DNA of 64,000 nucleotides from Frigoriglobus tundricola (GCF_013128195.2 NZ_CP053452.2:8556001-8620000); one strand, 5' to 3'; positions 19,507-28,648 are shown, counted from the first letter of the stretch. Program-made: numbers and translations. Notes: a model not told the origin generated them from the letters alone.

Positions 19507-20283
19507 ATGCGCGTCGCCATCGTCATCCCGGCCCGGTTCGCGTCGTCGCGGTTGCCCGGAAAGCCACTGTTGCGTGAAACCGGCAAGTACCTGATCCAAC
19601 ACGTCTACGAACGGGCACGTGACGCCCAGTGTGCGTCCGAGGTCCTCGTCGCCACCGATGACGAGCGGATCTTCGCGGCCGTCCGCCAGTTCGGCGGTCA
19701 CGCCGTGATGACGCGCGCCGACCACGTGTCCGGCACCGACCGCGTCGCCGAAGTCGCGGCCCAGCTCGATACGGACGTCGTCATCAACGTGCAGGGCGAC
19801 GAACCGCAGCTCGACCCGGCCGCGATCGATTTGCTCGCGGGCCTGATGCGCGACCCGGCGTCCGACATGGCGACGCTCGCCGTACCGATCCCCGACGCCG
19901 ATTCGTACTATAGCCCGAACGTGGTGAAGGTCGTGTGCGACGATCGCGACCGCGCGCTGTACTTCTCGCGCTCGCCGATCCCGATGGTGCGGGACGGCGT
20001 GCCCGACTTCGCGAAGCGGCCCGCCCGCTTCCTCCAGCACCTCGGCGTGTACGCCTACCGGCGCCAGTTCCTGCTCCGGATCGCCGGCGCCCCGCCCCAC
20101 CCGCTGGAACAGTCGGAAAAATTGGAACAGCTCCGCGTCCTCGGCACGGGCGGCACCATCGCCGTCGGCCGCGTGGCCCGCGCGCACCGCGGCGTCGACA
20201 CGCCGGCCGATTACGCCGAATTCGTGCGGTGGTACCGGGAGGGCGGAGAGGGCGGGGCGAACGGAACGCGCCGCGCCGCGTGA
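19507..20283 (+). CDS. kdsB: 3-deoxy-manno-octulosonate cytidylyltransferase
   Basis: KdsB activates Kdo with CTP to CMP-Kdo in the cytoplasm, for LPS inner-core synthesis. The 258-residue protein starts at ATG 19507 behind GGAGG. It shows the nucleotidyltransferase motif IPARFASSRLPGKPL at residues 7-21, the NVQGDEPQ metal/sugar motif near 95, and YFSRSPIP near 155. Length matches the family (about 245-260). The next gene on the same strand, 102 bases on, is pyrG, which makes the CTP substrate; this pairing fits a shared operon. Its presence supports an LPS-containing outer membrane. Confidence 0.95.
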   Translation: MRVAIVIPARFASSRLPGKPLLRETGKYLIQHVYERARDAQCASEVLVATDDERIFAAVRQFGGHAVMTRADHVSGTDRVAEVAAQLDTDVVINVQGDEPQLDPAAIDLLAGLMRDPASDMATLAVPIPDADSYYSPNVVKVVCDDRDRALYFSRSPIPMVRDGVPDFAKRPARFLQHLGVYAYRRQFLLRIAGAPPHPLEQSEKLEQLRVLGTGGTIAVGRVARAHRGVDTPADYAEFVRWYREGGEGGANGTRRAA

Positions 20284-20385
20284 GCCCCCCTGCACGCGAC
20301 CCGTCCGACTACGGTGATTGGTCCGTTGCGCGGTGGGCGATATAGTGAGCTTGGACAGCACGCCCCCCGCAAGGACAGTCGCTCG

Positions 20386-22038
20386 ATGACTAAACACATC
20401 TTCGTTACCGGCGGCGTGGTCAGCTCCCTCGGCAAGGGGCTGACCTCCGCCTCGATCGGCATGTTGTTGGAGAACCGCGGGTTACGGGTCCGGCTCCAAA
20501 AACTCGACCCGTACCTGAACGTCGATCCGGGAACGATGAGCCCCTACCAGCACGGCGAGGTGTACGTTCTCGACGACGGCACCGAAACCGACCTCGACCT
20601 CGGCCACTACGAGCGGTTCACCCACGCCGTCCTGAACAAGGACTGCAACTACACGACCGGCAAGATCTACCTCTCGGTCATCGAAAAGGAGCGCCGCGGC
20701 GACTACCGCGGCAAGACGGTCCAGGTGATCCCGCACGTCACCGACGAGATCAAGAGCTGCATCAAGAAGATGGTCGCGCCGGACGTGGACGTGGTCATCA
20801 CCGAGATCGGCGGGACGGTCGGCGACATCGAGGGCATGCCGTATTTCGAGGCCATCCGCCAGTTCGCGCTCGACGTCGGCCGCAAGAACTGCATGTTCAT
20901 TCACCTCACGCTGGTCCCGTACCTGAAGGCCGCCGGCGAACTGAAGACCAAGCCGACGCAGCGGAGCGTCCGCGACCTGCGCGAGATCGGCATCCAACCG
21001 GACGTCCTCATCTGCCGGACCGAGCGCGAGATCCCGAAGGACGAGTGCGAGAAGATCGCCTTGTTCTGCAACGTCGAGCGGAACGCCGTCATCGAGGAGC
21101 GGGACAAGGAGTTCAGCATCTACGAGGTGCCGCTGTCGCTCGCGGACAACAAGCTGGACGCCCTGATCGTGGACCGCCTGGCGCTGACGCAGGTGCGGCC
21201 GCTCGACATGACCCACTGGCGGGCGATGCTGGACCGGATGCGTGCCCCGGCGCACGAGGTCACGATCGCGTTCGTGGGCAAGTACGTGAAGCACCGCGAC
21301 GCGTACAAGAGCGTGTACGAGTCGCTCGACCACGCCGGCATCGCCCACCAAACGAAGGTGCGGGTGGTGCGGATCGAGTCGGACAAGCTGGCCGCGGAGG
21401 GCGCGGCGCAGGCCCTGGCGAACGTGGACGGGCTGCTCGTGCCCGGCGGGTTCGACAAGCGCGGCATCGAGGGCAAGATCGACGCCATCCGGTTCGCCCG
21501 GGAGACCGGCCTGCCGTTCTTCGGCATCTGCCTCGGTCTCCAGTGCGCGACCATCGAGTTCGCCCGCAACGTGGCCGGCCTGGACGGCGCCAACAGCACC
21601 GAGTTCGACAAGGACACGCCGCACCCCGTGGTGTGCCTGCTCGAGGAACAGCAGGCGGTCACGGACCTGGGCGGCACGCAGCGGCTCGGCGCGTACCCGT
21701 GCCACCTCAAGGCGGGCACGAAGGCCCGTCTCGCATACGGCGTGGACGTGGTGAGCGAGCGGCACCGGCACCGGTACGAGGTGAACAATCACTACCGCGA
21801 CCGACTCGCGGCCCGTGGCATGGTGTTCTCGGGCACCAGCCCCGACGGCGGCCTCGTGGAAGCGATCGAACTGGCGGGGCACCCGTGGTTCGTCGCCGTG
21901 CAATCGCACCCGGAGTTCCTGTCCAAGCCGACCCGGCCGCACCCGCTGTTCCGCGACTTCATCGGCGCCAGTTTGGAGCGCCGGTTGGCGAAAAAAAGTG
22001 ACGCGCGGGAACGGGTCGTGATCGCGTCGGGCAGTTAG
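20386..22038 (+). CDS. pyrG: CTP synthase
   Basis: PyrG converts UTP, ATP and glutamine to CTP. ATG 20386 follows AAGGACA and begins the invariant [19 protein letters not shown]-loop. The N-terminal synthetase domain (about 1-270) contains [10 protein letters not shown]. The C-terminal class I glutamine amidotransferase domain has the nucleophile in CLGLQ near residue 382 and the His-Glu pair in SHPEF near 507-509. At 550 residues it is of normal length. It follows kdsB, and transcription likely ends at the large hairpin at 22046-22191, eight bases after the stop codon. Confidence 0.97.
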   Translation: MTKHIFVTGGVVSSLGKGLTSASIGMLLENRGLRVRLQKLDPYLNVDPGTMSPYQHGEVYVLDDGTETDLDLGHYERFTHAVLNKDCNYTTGKIYLSVIEKERRGDYRGKTVQVIPHVTDEIKSCIKKMVAPDVDVVITEIGGTVGDIEGMPYFEAIRQFALDVGRKNCMFIHLTLVPYLKAAGELKTKPTQRSVRDLREIGIQPDVLICRTEREIPKDECEKIALFCNVERNAVIEERDKEFSIYEVPLSLADNKLDALIVDRLALTQVRPLDMTHWRAMLDRMRAPAHEVTIAFVGKYVKHRDAYKSVYESLDHAGIAHQTKVRVVRIESDKLAAEGAAQALANVDGLLVPGGFDKRGIEGKIDAIRFARETGLPFFGICLGLQCATIEFARNVAGLDGANSTEFDKDTPHPVVCLLEEQQAVTDLGGTQRLGAYPCHLKAGTKARLAYGVDVVSERHRHRYEVNNHYRDRLAARGMVFSGTSPDGGLVEAIELAGHPWFVAVQSHPEFLSKPTRPHPLFRDFIGASLERRLAKKSDARERVVIASGS

Positions 22039-22045
22039 TGAATCA

Positions 22046-22191
22046 GAAGCGGGGGATGAACCACCGAGTCACAGAGGACACAGAGAGAAAGCCAAAAGCC
22101 GAGCAGTCCGGAACGGGTTCGTTCCGTTCTCCTCTCGGCCTTTTTCTTTCTCTCTGTGTCCTCTGTGACTCGGTGGTTCATCCCCCGCTTC
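22046..22191. repeat. Large inverted repeat (46-bp perfect arms) between convergent genes
   Basis: Arms 22046-22091 and 22146-22191 are exact reverse complements over 46 bases and continue imperfectly inward, with a small GAACGGGTTCGTTC hairpin at the centre. The arms contain the CACAGAGGACACAGAG motif that recurs as dispersed repeats in many bacterial genomes. It sits between the stop codons of pyrG and the cupredoxin gene, so it could act as a bidirectional terminator, or be a MITE-like element used as one. A T-run next to the inner stem supports termination of pyrG transcripts. Confidence 0.9.
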
Positions 22192-22209
22192 CGTAGCCTC
22201 AGCGGCTGA

Positions 22210-23004
22210 CTATCCCTTCGGGCTCACGTCGAACTCGGCGGGCTTCAGTTCGAGGGTCGGCCCCTTGATTTCGATCTGCTCGCCGAACCGAGCCGGCGCG
22301 CCGCCGCGGAGGCCGGGCACCTCGTGCCAGTACACGATGCGAAACTTGCCCGCCGGGGCGTTCTTGATTTCGAAGTTTCCGTTCTCGTCGGTCAGGGCAT
22401 AGTACGGGTGATCGAAAATCCGCACGTACCCCGTCATCCACCCGTGAATCGTACACTTGTACAAGATCGCCGTGGACTCCTTCTTGAGCGGGTCCGGCAT
22501 CTTCCACTGTTCTTGCTTCGGCACGGTCTGGTTGAACGCACCGTTATTGCTGCTGTCCCAGAAGAAGTTGTGGGCGACCGGGGCGGAGTTCTTCACCACG
22601 ATGGTGTCCCCCACGCGTGCGAGCGTGATGCGGTTCACGAACATGCAGCACGGCTGGTCGATCACGACCTCCGCCGGCTTGCGCTTCGCGTCGTCCGGGA
22701 AGATTTTGTCTTTCGGAAACTCGGACTTCGCTTGTGTGTCGTCCGGCCGCAGGAAGACGACGACGTTTTTCACGCCGCGGTTCTTCGGGTTGACGACCAC
22801 CGACTCGTCGAGGATGTCGCCCTTCGAGAGGCAGTGGTCCTTGTCCTGGGTCACGTTCAGCGCGGCCCGCTTCGGCAACTGCTTGTCCTTGGGAAACACG
22901 ACCTGACCTTTGACGGTCACCCACTTCTCATCGGCAGCGGTGCCGAATCCGGCGGCGGCCAGCAGCACGGCGGCCGCGAGGGCGGAGAACACGAGCGTTC
23001 GCAT
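22210..23004 (-). CDS. Secreted cupredoxin-like protein
   Basis: A 264-residue exported protein starting at ATG 23004 behind GGAGC. The signal peptide is residues 1-23. The core has a cupredoxin fold with a candidate type 1 copper site: His in VAHNFFWD, then Cys and His in CTIHGWM near residue 184 with a Met following. A C-terminal region (about 195-264) resembles a carboxypeptidase-regulatory or Cna-B-like beta sandwich (GNFEIKNAPAGKFRIVYWHE). Related planctomycete proteins are annotated as methylamine-utilisation or plastocyanin-like. An electron carrier or copper-binding role in the periplasm is likely. Confidence 0.82.
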   Translation of the reverse strand: MRTLVFSALAAAVLLAAAGFGTAADEKWVTVKGQVVFPKDKQLPKRAALNVTQDKDHCLSKGDILDESVVVNPKNRGVKNVVVFLRPDDTQAKSEFPKDKIFPDDAKRKPAEVVIDQPCCMFVNRITLARVGDTIVVKNSAPVAHNFFWDSSNNGAFNQTVPKQEQWKMPDPLKKESTAILYKCTIHGWMTGYVRIFDHPYYALTDENGNFEIKNAPAGKFRIVYWHEVPGLRGGAPARFGEQIEIKGPTLELKPAEFDVSPKG

Positions 23005-23417
23005 GATTGAAGAAGCTCCGGGTTAGGAGGGGAGGTCGGGCGGGTGGGGAGTACCAGTTGAAGTATTCTCCCGCTGAAGTGTCCAGTCGGCAACCAATTC
23101 TTCTGAGCGGAGAGGAACGCGCTGGCGATTGGGACGCCAATTACTCGCTGTTCTATGCCCAGTTCGCCTGGGGCGCCGGTCCGCATTATTACTTTCGCTT
23201 CACGCACTTACCCGAGGCCGGGTCGCGCGCGGTCGTTAGCGCGGGCCTGCGGCTGGGACGCGAAAAGGTGTCCCGAACGGCAACAGTTAGCCGTCGGGGC
23301 GTTCGTCGCTCCTGGACCCATTGTTGGGGCTCAAGCGCCGATCGGTATAACGCGGGACCCTGATCGCCCGCCGCCCGTTCGGCATAATGGTCTTCCCCAA
23401 AGAAAAAGGGCGCGGAG

Positions 23418-24236
23418 TTAAGGGTGTTTCTGGTTGTACGTCCGTTCAAACTCAGCCGGAGATAAGAACCCCAGTGAGGAATGAAGGCGGACGCGGTTGT
23501 AGAACACTTCGAGGTACTCGAAGATGCTGCCCTTGGCCTGCTCCCGAGTGGTGTACTCCTCGTCATGGACGAGTTCTCGTTTGAGGCTCGCAAAGAAGCT
23601 CTCGACGGGAGCGTTATCCCAGCACTGGGCCACCCCGCTCATGCTGCACACGATCCCGTGCCCGGCCAGCACCCCTTGGTAATGGGCGCTGGCGTACTGG
23701 GTCCCCCGGTCCGAGTGCGACAACAGGCCCGCACCCGGGCACCGACGGGCCACCGCCATGTCCAACGCGTCCACCACCAGCCGGCTCTCCATCGACGCAT
23801 CCATCGACCAACCCACGATCATCCGGCTGAACAGGTCCTCGACCACGGCCAGGTACAGCCACCCGTCGGCTGTTGGGATGTACGTGATGTCCGTGCCCCA
23901 GGCCCGGTTCGGCCCGTCCGGCTCGAAGTTCCGGTCCAGCACGTTCTCGAACACCGGCAGTTGGTGCCGCGAGTCGGTTGTGCGGACGAACCGCCTCGGG
24001 GCTTTGGCCCGGATTCCGTGCTCCCGCATCAGTTCGGCTACCGTGTTCTCCGAGCACTCATGCCCGCGGGCATTCAACGCGGCCCTCATCCGCGGGCTCC
24101 CGTACCGGTGCTTCACCTCGGCGTGGACCGCCCGGATCTGGGACAGCAGCTCCCGACGCCACTGTTCGGTCGCGCTGTCGGGTCGGGTGGCCCAGGCGTA
24201 GTACCCGGACGCGGACACGTCCAGGGCATCGCACAT
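23418..24236 (-). CDS. IS3 OrfB, DDE transposase domain
   Basis: The 272-residue frame holds the rve integrase core: the first Asp in WGTDITYIPT, the second in HSDRGTQYAS, and the Glu in DNAPVESFFASLKRE, the classic DDE set. The frame is also open upstream of its first ATG, through AELTFAFIAANEDQWPVR, back to the A7 slippery run in orfA. The functional product is therefore OrfAB from 24574 to 23418 made by -1 frameshifting. The HTH_21-like stretch (VSASGYYAW) is in the standard place. Confidence 0.95.
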   Translation of the reverse strand: MCDALDVSASGYYAWATRPDSATEQWRRELLSQIRAVHAEVKHRYGSPRMRAALNARGHECSENTVAELMREHGIRAKAPRRFVRTTDSRHQLPVFENVLDRNFEPDGPNRAWGTDITYIPTADGWLYLAVVEDLFSRMIVGWSMDASMESRLVVDALDMAVARRCPGAGLLSHSDRGTQYASAHYQGVLAGHGIVCSMSGVAQCWDNAPVESFFASLKRELVHDEEYTTREQAKGSIFEYLEVFYNRVRLHSSLGFLSPAEFERTYNQKHP

Positions 24237-24283
24237 CCACCGGACCGGCCACTGGTCCTCGTTGGCGGCGATGAACGCGAACG

Positions 24284-24574
24284 TCAGCTCGGCGGGTTCG
24301 CGAAATACGCCGCGGCTTTTTTTAACAGGTCCCGCTCGGCCTTGAGGCGCGTGACCTCGGCCCGCAGGCGCCGCAGCTCGTCGTCGCCCGGGGTGGCGTT
24401 GCCGTGCCCGGGGAACGCCCCGGCCCCGTCGGCTTGGGCGGCGCTCTTCCAGGCCCGCAGGCAGCCCTCGCTCACCCCCAGCTTGCGGGCCACTTCGGCC
24501 ACGGACAGCTTCTGGTCGGTCAACATCTGGACCGCTTGCAACTTGAACTCGCGCGTGTACGTCTTGCGTGCCAT
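24284..24574 (-). CDS. IS3 OrfA, HTH protein
   Basis: OrfA (96 residues) carries the transposase helix-turn-helix (TREFKLQAVQMLTDQ, then SVAEVARKLGVSEGCLRAW) and a leucine-zipper segment (ELRRLRAEVTRLKAERDLLKK). Near its end the gene has TTAAAAAAAG (minus strand, around 24315-24324). A -1 slip here leads into the OrfB frame and gives the OrfAB transposase. OrfA alone normally acts as a DNA-binding regulator of transposition. Confidence 0.95.
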   Translation of the reverse strand: MARKTYTREFKLQAVQMLTDQKLSVAEVARKLGVSEGCLRAWKSAAQADGAGAFPGHGNATPGDDELRRLRAEVTRLKAERDLLKKAAAYFANPPS

Positions 24575-24768
24575 CGGTGTCCTCCTCCTTCGGAGTCTAC
24601 ACCCCTAACTTCGTGTCCACCAACTTTGGGGAAGCCCATAACGAGGGAAATGATACGCGCGGTTCCCTTGCCCGAGCATTGCTTTCTCCGGTCAATAACG
24701 GTAGCTTCGACGTAAGAATCACCCGTGTTATTCTGCTCGTATGAACAGTTCGGCGAGGGGGGTAGGAG

Positions 24769-25476
24769 ATGAGGCTCGCTTGTCTGGCCCAGACGCTTGT
24801 AGCGATCACCATCGTCACTACTTTTGCGCGGGTCGATGGTGCGGACGACCCGCCGACGGAAATCGAGAAGGCCCGGTCCGCCTACGAGAAGGCGCGCGAG
24901 AAGCACCAGGCCGAGTTGCTGAAGCAGTTCGACGAGGCGGCCGAGCGCATCACCAAGCAGAAAGTCGCGGCCGAGGAGCGTGCCAAGCGGGTCGATGCCG
25001 TCAAGGCGGAGAAGGGGCGGTTCGAGAAAGAAGGATTGATCCCGTGGTCCGAATCGATGCGGCCCCACCTGGCCGGCTACCAGAAGAACCTGGCGGTGGC
25101 CGAAGCTCCCCTCAAGAAAGCGTTCGACCGGGACATCGACCGTGCCCTCAAGGCCAAGAACACCGCACATGTGAACCGACTGCGTGCCGATCTGATCACC
25201 GCGCTAGATGTGAAGGTTGTGGCAACGTGGTCCCATGGCACGGAGGTGCCGGGCTCGGGGCATGAAATCCAGTTGTACTCCAACGGGAAGATTGGCGGCC
25301 CGGACAGTGGCGCGACGTGGACATTCCAGAACGGAATATTGACCTTGAGATGGCCGAATGCCACCGCTCCGGGGGGTGCCTGGGTCGACAGTTGCTCCGT
25401 CTCGGCCGACGGCCGAACGTATTCGGGTAAGAACCAGAAGGGGGTTCGAATTGGCGGGTACTACGTAGCGAAATGA
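24769..25476 (+). CDS. Secreted coiled-coil protein, 235 aa
   Basis: ATG 24769 follows GTAGGAG. The signal peptide covers residues 1-25 (ending VDGA). Residues 30-150 are a long charged helical region (EKARSAYEKAREKHQAELLKQ) likely to form a coiled coil. The C-terminal 80 residues are a beta-rich domain (WSHGTEV, IQLYSNGKIGG, WTFQNGILTLRW), a style common in planctomycete secreted proteins where such a domain resembles a WD/lipocalin-like 'cell-surface' module. No function can be assigned. The IS3 element sits just upstream and may have displaced its promoter. Confidence 0.7.
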   Translation: MRLACLAQTLVAITIVTTFARVDGADDPPTEIEKARSAYEKAREKHQAELLKQFDEAAERITKQKVAAEERAKRVDAVKAEKGRFEKEGLIPWSESMRPHLAGYQKNLAVAEAPLKKAFDRDIDRALKAKNTAHVNRLRADLITALDVKVVATWSHGTEVPGSGHEIQLYSNGKIGGPDSGATWTFQNGILTLRWPNATAPGGAWVDSCSVSADGRTYSGKNQKGVRIGGYYVAK

Positions 25477-25697
25477 AGCCGGAGCCGCCTAATGCCGCAC
25501 ACCCGCGCGGATGCACCCCGACTAGGGATTGGAGGTGGGCGCCGCTGCGCTGGTGTGGGTCGAAGGGGCGACGGCGGAACGGGCGGCGAGAAACAGTCGG
25601 CGGCTTTGAGTGGAGATCAAAAGGCAGTTCGTTTTGCTCGGTTATGGACTGGATAGGGTCGCCAGCTGGAAAGTCACTGCCCTGTTCGCTCGATCGG

Positions 25698-26018
25698 CTA
25701 ACCATGGAGCGTGCGCGATGTCTCCAACCATTCGCGCACCTGCACATCGGTAATTTGCCACCGGTCACCCCACTGTGCCACGAATTGCCGTTGGAAGTCC
25801 CGCTGGTCGAACTCGTCCGCGTCGGAATCGCCGGTCACGTCGAGCAGGATCGCAAGGGCCAGTTGGGCCGGCCCGTGGCCCGCGAATCCCCACCCGAACC
25901 CGTCCTCGGCGCCGTTGTTCGGGTCCTGAGAGGACCGCGGGTTGAGAGGGCGACCGTTGACCCGGACGCGGATCCGGCCCGTCGCCGAGCGTTCGCCAGA
26001 GTAGATGTTCACGTTCAT
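25698..26018 (-). CDS. DUF6166 domain protein
   Basis: A 106-residue cytoplasmic protein matching the DUF6166 pattern: a short beta-strand lead (YSGERSATGRIRVRVNGRPL), then FGWGFAGHGPAQLALAILLD, and a C-terminal FVAQWGDRWQITDVQVREWL segment. The function of DUF6166 is unknown; it is common on plasmids and islands. The printed start is ATG 26018, but the ribosome binding site GGAGG sits only one base from that codon. The GTG two codons later (26012) has the right spacing and is the more likely start. Confidence 0.75.
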   Translation of the reverse strand: MNVNIYSGERSATGRIRVRVNGRPLNPRSSQDPNNGAEDGFGWGFAGHGPAQLALAILLDVTGDSDADEFDQRDFQRQFVAQWGDRWQITDVQVREWLETSRTLHG

Positions 26019-26468
26019 CCTCCGGATAAAGCTTTCCCATCCCGGCCGGAACGGATGCCGACATCTTCCCGCACTAGGGAGGGAGGATGTGCGGTTTTAC
26101 GTAAGACAGACTAGAATCGTCTTTAGATCAAGATTAGCACGAGCGGGCGCGGGCTATTGGTCAGGGAAGTGGTCAAAATTCGTGTCGGGGAAAGGCCGGA
26201 CGGGGTGAGTGCGCTCGGGGGCTTGCGTCCGGTGCTGGATCGGTCATGCTGGGTCGCCAGGTGTCGACGTGCGAGTCGGAACGGGGGCGGAAATGAAACC
26301 ACCTTCGTGCTCGGTCTCACTGAGGATACCGTGGGCGAATGTTTGACGGAGGAGAGTAGTAGAGGTGTTGTTGGTGCCGGCGGTGTGCAGGAAACGGAAG
26401 CGCCCCAGAAATCTCGGGCGGTTACCTGCAAGACCGGCTGCCTGATTTGTGAAATGCCTTGTTTTTCG
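26019..26468. other. Intergenic region up to the island's left end
   Basis: About 450 bases without a supported gene between the DUF6166 start and the left attachment site. Several short frames cross it but none has a ribosome binding site or recognisable product. It should be the ancestral flank of the tRNA-Arg locus, now separated from the tRNA by the island. Confidence 0.4.
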
Positions 26469-26703
26469 AGTACACCCAGCAGGAGTCGAACCTGCAACCT
26501 TCGGTTCCGTAGACCGACCGGGTAAACGCGGGAACGCTGGGAAACACAGCAAATCCTCACCCTCGACGGCCGCGGGAGCAGCAACGGGAGCAGCAACCGA
26601 CCCGGACCTGTCCCGCGTGGTCGCCGCGTGGCCGACCCTGCCCGAACCGATCCGCCGCGCCGTGCTGGCGCTGGTCGGCGCGGCAGCGGAACCGCTCCCA
26701 TGA
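26449..26703 (+). pseudogene. Integrase C-terminal tail separated by integration
   Basis: This frame enters the att repeat in the same reading phase as the integrase does at the right end. After the repeat it encodes GAAT repeats and a DPDLSRVVAAWPTLPEPIRRAV segment ending at 26703, which resembles the C-terminal tail of other planctomycete site-specific integrases (recalled, not searched). In the excised circle the integrase frame would run 33736-35328 and continue at 26518-26703, giving about 592 residues. In the integrated state this part has no start signal of its own. Confidence 0.6.
26469..26517. repeat. attL, left attachment-site copy (tRNA-Arg 3' portion)
   Basis: Exact copy of 35280-35328. 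It contains the anticodon arm, T arm and 3' acceptor strand of tRNA-Arg(ACG) but not the 5' half, so it is the displaced end left by integration. The first differing base on the inner side is 26518. Confidence 0.95.
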
Positions 26704-26828
26704 CCCCGTAGTGCCCGTTAAAGTAATGGGGAAATAGCGGGCGCGGGAACGCAGGGCTACGCCCGGCTACACCGACGAAACCGACGCCCCGCAACGGTCC
26801 GCGCCGCCGACACGAAGGAACCGCGACC

Positions 26829-27392
26829 ATGACCGCGAAGACCCGCGCCCGCTCGCACGCCGACGGGCTGACCCTCGACCAGCAATCTGCCGTGGATCTG
26901 CTCGCCGGCGGAAAGACCGACACCGAAACGGCCGCCGCCCTGAACCTGAACCGCGTCACGGTCACGCGCTGGCGGTTGTACTCGTTGGAGTTCCGCGCCG
27001 CGCTCGCCGTGCGCCGGGCCGACGTCTGGGGCGCGGCCGCCGACCGTCTGCGGGCGCTCATCCCGAAGGCAATCGACGCCCTGGCCGATGCCCTGGCCGA
27101 CACGACCAACGCCGACCAGCGCGTAACCGTCGCGCTCGCCGTGCTGAAACTGGCCGGCCCGCCCGCGATCCCCCCCGACACGCCGACCGACCCGAATGAG
27201 ATCGTCCGCGAAATCGTGGAACGGGAACGGGAGATGATGCGCGACCGCAACGATGACTCGCTCGATGCGGTCCTGGGAAAGCCCCCCTACGGCGAGCATG
27301 TGAACGCCGTGAGGAAGCGACTCGCCCTGCTGTCGGCCGTGCCGAAGGACGAACCGCAACCGGTGTTGGAATCGGAGGGGGAACCGCGATAA
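26829..27392 (+). CDS. HTH protein resembling a phage terminase small subunit
   Basis: A 187-residue protein with an N-terminal helix-turn-helix (about 16-47, LTLDQQSAVDLLAGGKTDTE then TAAALNLNRVTVTRWR) followed by a helical core with alternating hydrophobic residues and a Glu/Arg-rich helix near 125-145. This organisation is that of small terminase subunits or related phage regulators (phBC6A51-type HTH). With no large terminase nearby, it could redirect a helper phage's packaging, or act simply as a repressor. ATG 26829 is preceded by AAGGAACC. Confidence 0.6.
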   Translation: MTAKTRARSHADGLTLDQQSAVDLLAGGKTDTETAAALNLNRVTVTRWRLYSLEFRAALAVRRADVWGAAADRLRALIPKAIDALADALADTTNADQRVTVALAVLKLAGPPAIPPDTPTDPNEIVREIVEREREMMRDRNDDSLDAVLGKPPYGEHVNAVRKRLALLSAVPKDEPQPVLESEGEPR

Positions 27393-27498
27393 GATCGGAA
27401 CGGGAACGGCGGAGTAGCTACCGCCGAAGCCGGCCGCGGGCGAGCTGTGGTCCTTGCGGTTCGACCCGCGCCGGCCTGCCCGCACAAGGACACCCCGC

Positions 27499-28545
27499 AT
27501 GACGGGCCCGCAAGGGGATGCGCCCCCCTCTCACGACTCCCTTCTTTCCCGAATCCTTAAGGAACGGGCGGAACGCGAACGGCGCGCCGCCGAAGACGAA
27601 CGACACGCCGCCACCGAACGGGCCGAGCGAGAGGAACGCGCGCGCCGGCTCGGTGCGCTCCGCGACGAGTGGCAGAACGGCTGGTCGAACCTGTTAGAAC
27701 ACTTCGACCGGGCGAACCAATACGCGCTCCGCGATTTCGAAGACGCGGGTGCGGCTCTGGCTGCGGTCGGCGCGCTAATGAACCGGCTGTCGGACGAATG
27801 GTTGTCGCTCGATACCGAGCAGGAGTTCCCGGCCCGTCCCTCCGTCGCGCTGCGGTTGCAGCGCATGGTTGACTACCCGGACTGGTTTTTCGGAGGCCTG
27901 CGGACCTGTGGAGCGCTGCTCCTCGAAGCCGCGCAAGGCGGAACCCCCGCTTATCTCGCCGAACAGTTGCGGCAACTCTCTGGGAGCGAGGCGCTCCGCC
28001 CGGCGTTCGGTTGGCTGGAGTTCTGTCGGGACCGCTTGTTCCCCCCGCAATGCCCCCCGTTACGCGGGGTAGGCTGGATGACCGAGCAAGCCGAACCGGC
28101 CGTTCGATGGCACGTTCGCGATTACGAGGTTGCTGAGGCTATACTTGGAGGTGGCGCGGACCCGAGGAAGGTGAATCGCAAGAGTGGCCCGCCCCGTCAA
28201 CCGCCATGCCTTCCCGACGACCGCCCGGAACCGGCAAACGCCCCCGCCGACCAACCCGACCCGCAGGCCACCGCCGAACCCACCAACGGGGAACGGGCCG
28301 ACGACGCCACCGACTCGCCGACATGGAACGAACTGGGGGAAGCGAAAAAGACAATACTCACAGTACTCGCCCGCGCTGCGGACCCGATGCAGAACCCAGC
28401 AGTGGCACAGAAGGCAGGGTACAAACCCGGCACACTTCGACATCACTACGGCGGCCTAAAGGACTGGCGGTTCGTGGAATTGACCAAAGACGGGTACAGG
28501 ATCACGCCCGCGGGTCGAGCGCTCATCCCTCCCGACAAGGTGTGA
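27499..28545 (+). CDS. Island protein with N-terminal coiled coil and C-terminal winged-helix-like domain
   Basis: ATG 27499 has AAGGA upstream; the frame extends to 27454 without support. The 348-residue product begins with a strongly charged helix (about 18-58, rich in Arg and Glu), a central all-helical domain, a Pro/Asp-rich linker (about 235-285), and a final 70 residues that look like a winged helix (WNELGEAKKTILTVLARAA, then AVAQKAGYKPGTLRHHYGGL). Such a layout fits a DNA-binding initiator or regulator. Its stop codon overlaps the first unit of the iteron-like repeat cluster, which it may bind. No family name is recognised. Confidence 0.65.
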   Translation: MTGPQGDAPPSHDSLLSRILKERAERERRAAEDERHAATERAEREERARRLGALRDEWQNGWSNLLEHFDRANQYALRDFEDAGAALAAVGALMNRLSDEWLSLDTEQEFPARPSVALRLQRMVDYPDWFFGGLRTCGALLLEAAQGGTPAYLAEQLRQLSGSEALRPAFGWLEFCRDRLFPPQCPPLRGVGWMTEQAEPAVRWHVRDYEVAEAILGGGADPRKVNRKSGPPRQPPCLPDDRPEPANAPADQPDPQATAEPTNGERADDATDSPTWNELGEAKKTILTVLARAADPMQNPAVAQKAGYKPGTLRHHYGGLKDWRFVELTKDGYRITPAGRALIPPDKV

Positions 28546-28596
28546 GTCGATGTGAGTCGGTGTGAGCGCTCACACGTCACTCACACCGACTCACAC
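28541..28596. repeat. Iteron-like repeat cluster and palindrome
   Basis: Three phased 10-bp units TGTGAGTCGA, TGTGAGTCGG and TGTGAGCGCT (28541-28570) are followed by inverted copies (TCACACCGACTCACAC, 28581-28596). Together they form a hairpin with arms GAGTCGGTGTGAG / CTCACACCGACTC. The cluster lies between the winged-helix gene and the AlpA/primase genes, the place for a replication origin or an operator. Purely positional inference for function. Confidence 0.7.
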
Positions 28597-28648
28597 GGAC
28601 ACACGCGATGATACCTGTGTGCGACATCCGCCCGCAGGAGATCACCGC

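Larger units (their letters stand above)
23388..24638 (-). mobile_element. IS3-family insertion sequence, complete, 1251 bp
   Basis: Both ends are visible: 5'-TGGTCTTCCCCAAAG at 23388 and its counterpart (TGGGCTTCCCCAAAG on the minus strand) ending at 24638, one mismatch apart and starting with TG as in IS3. The element is flanked by the 3-bp direct repeat TAA (23385-23387 and 24639-24641), the expected target duplication. It encodes OrfA and OrfB on the minus strand joined by an A7 frameshift signal. All these parts are intact, so transposition competence is plausible and the insertion appears recent. Confidence 0.95.

Noticed and set aside
20482-21942. 486-residue antisense frame opposite pyrG
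   Set aside because: pyrG is fully conserved on the other strand; this frame has a mirror-image composition (many H, D, V, L) and no start signal.
23481-24608. 375-residue plus-strand frame over the IS3 element
   Set aside because: Antisense to OrfA/OrfB, which carry full IS3 motifs.
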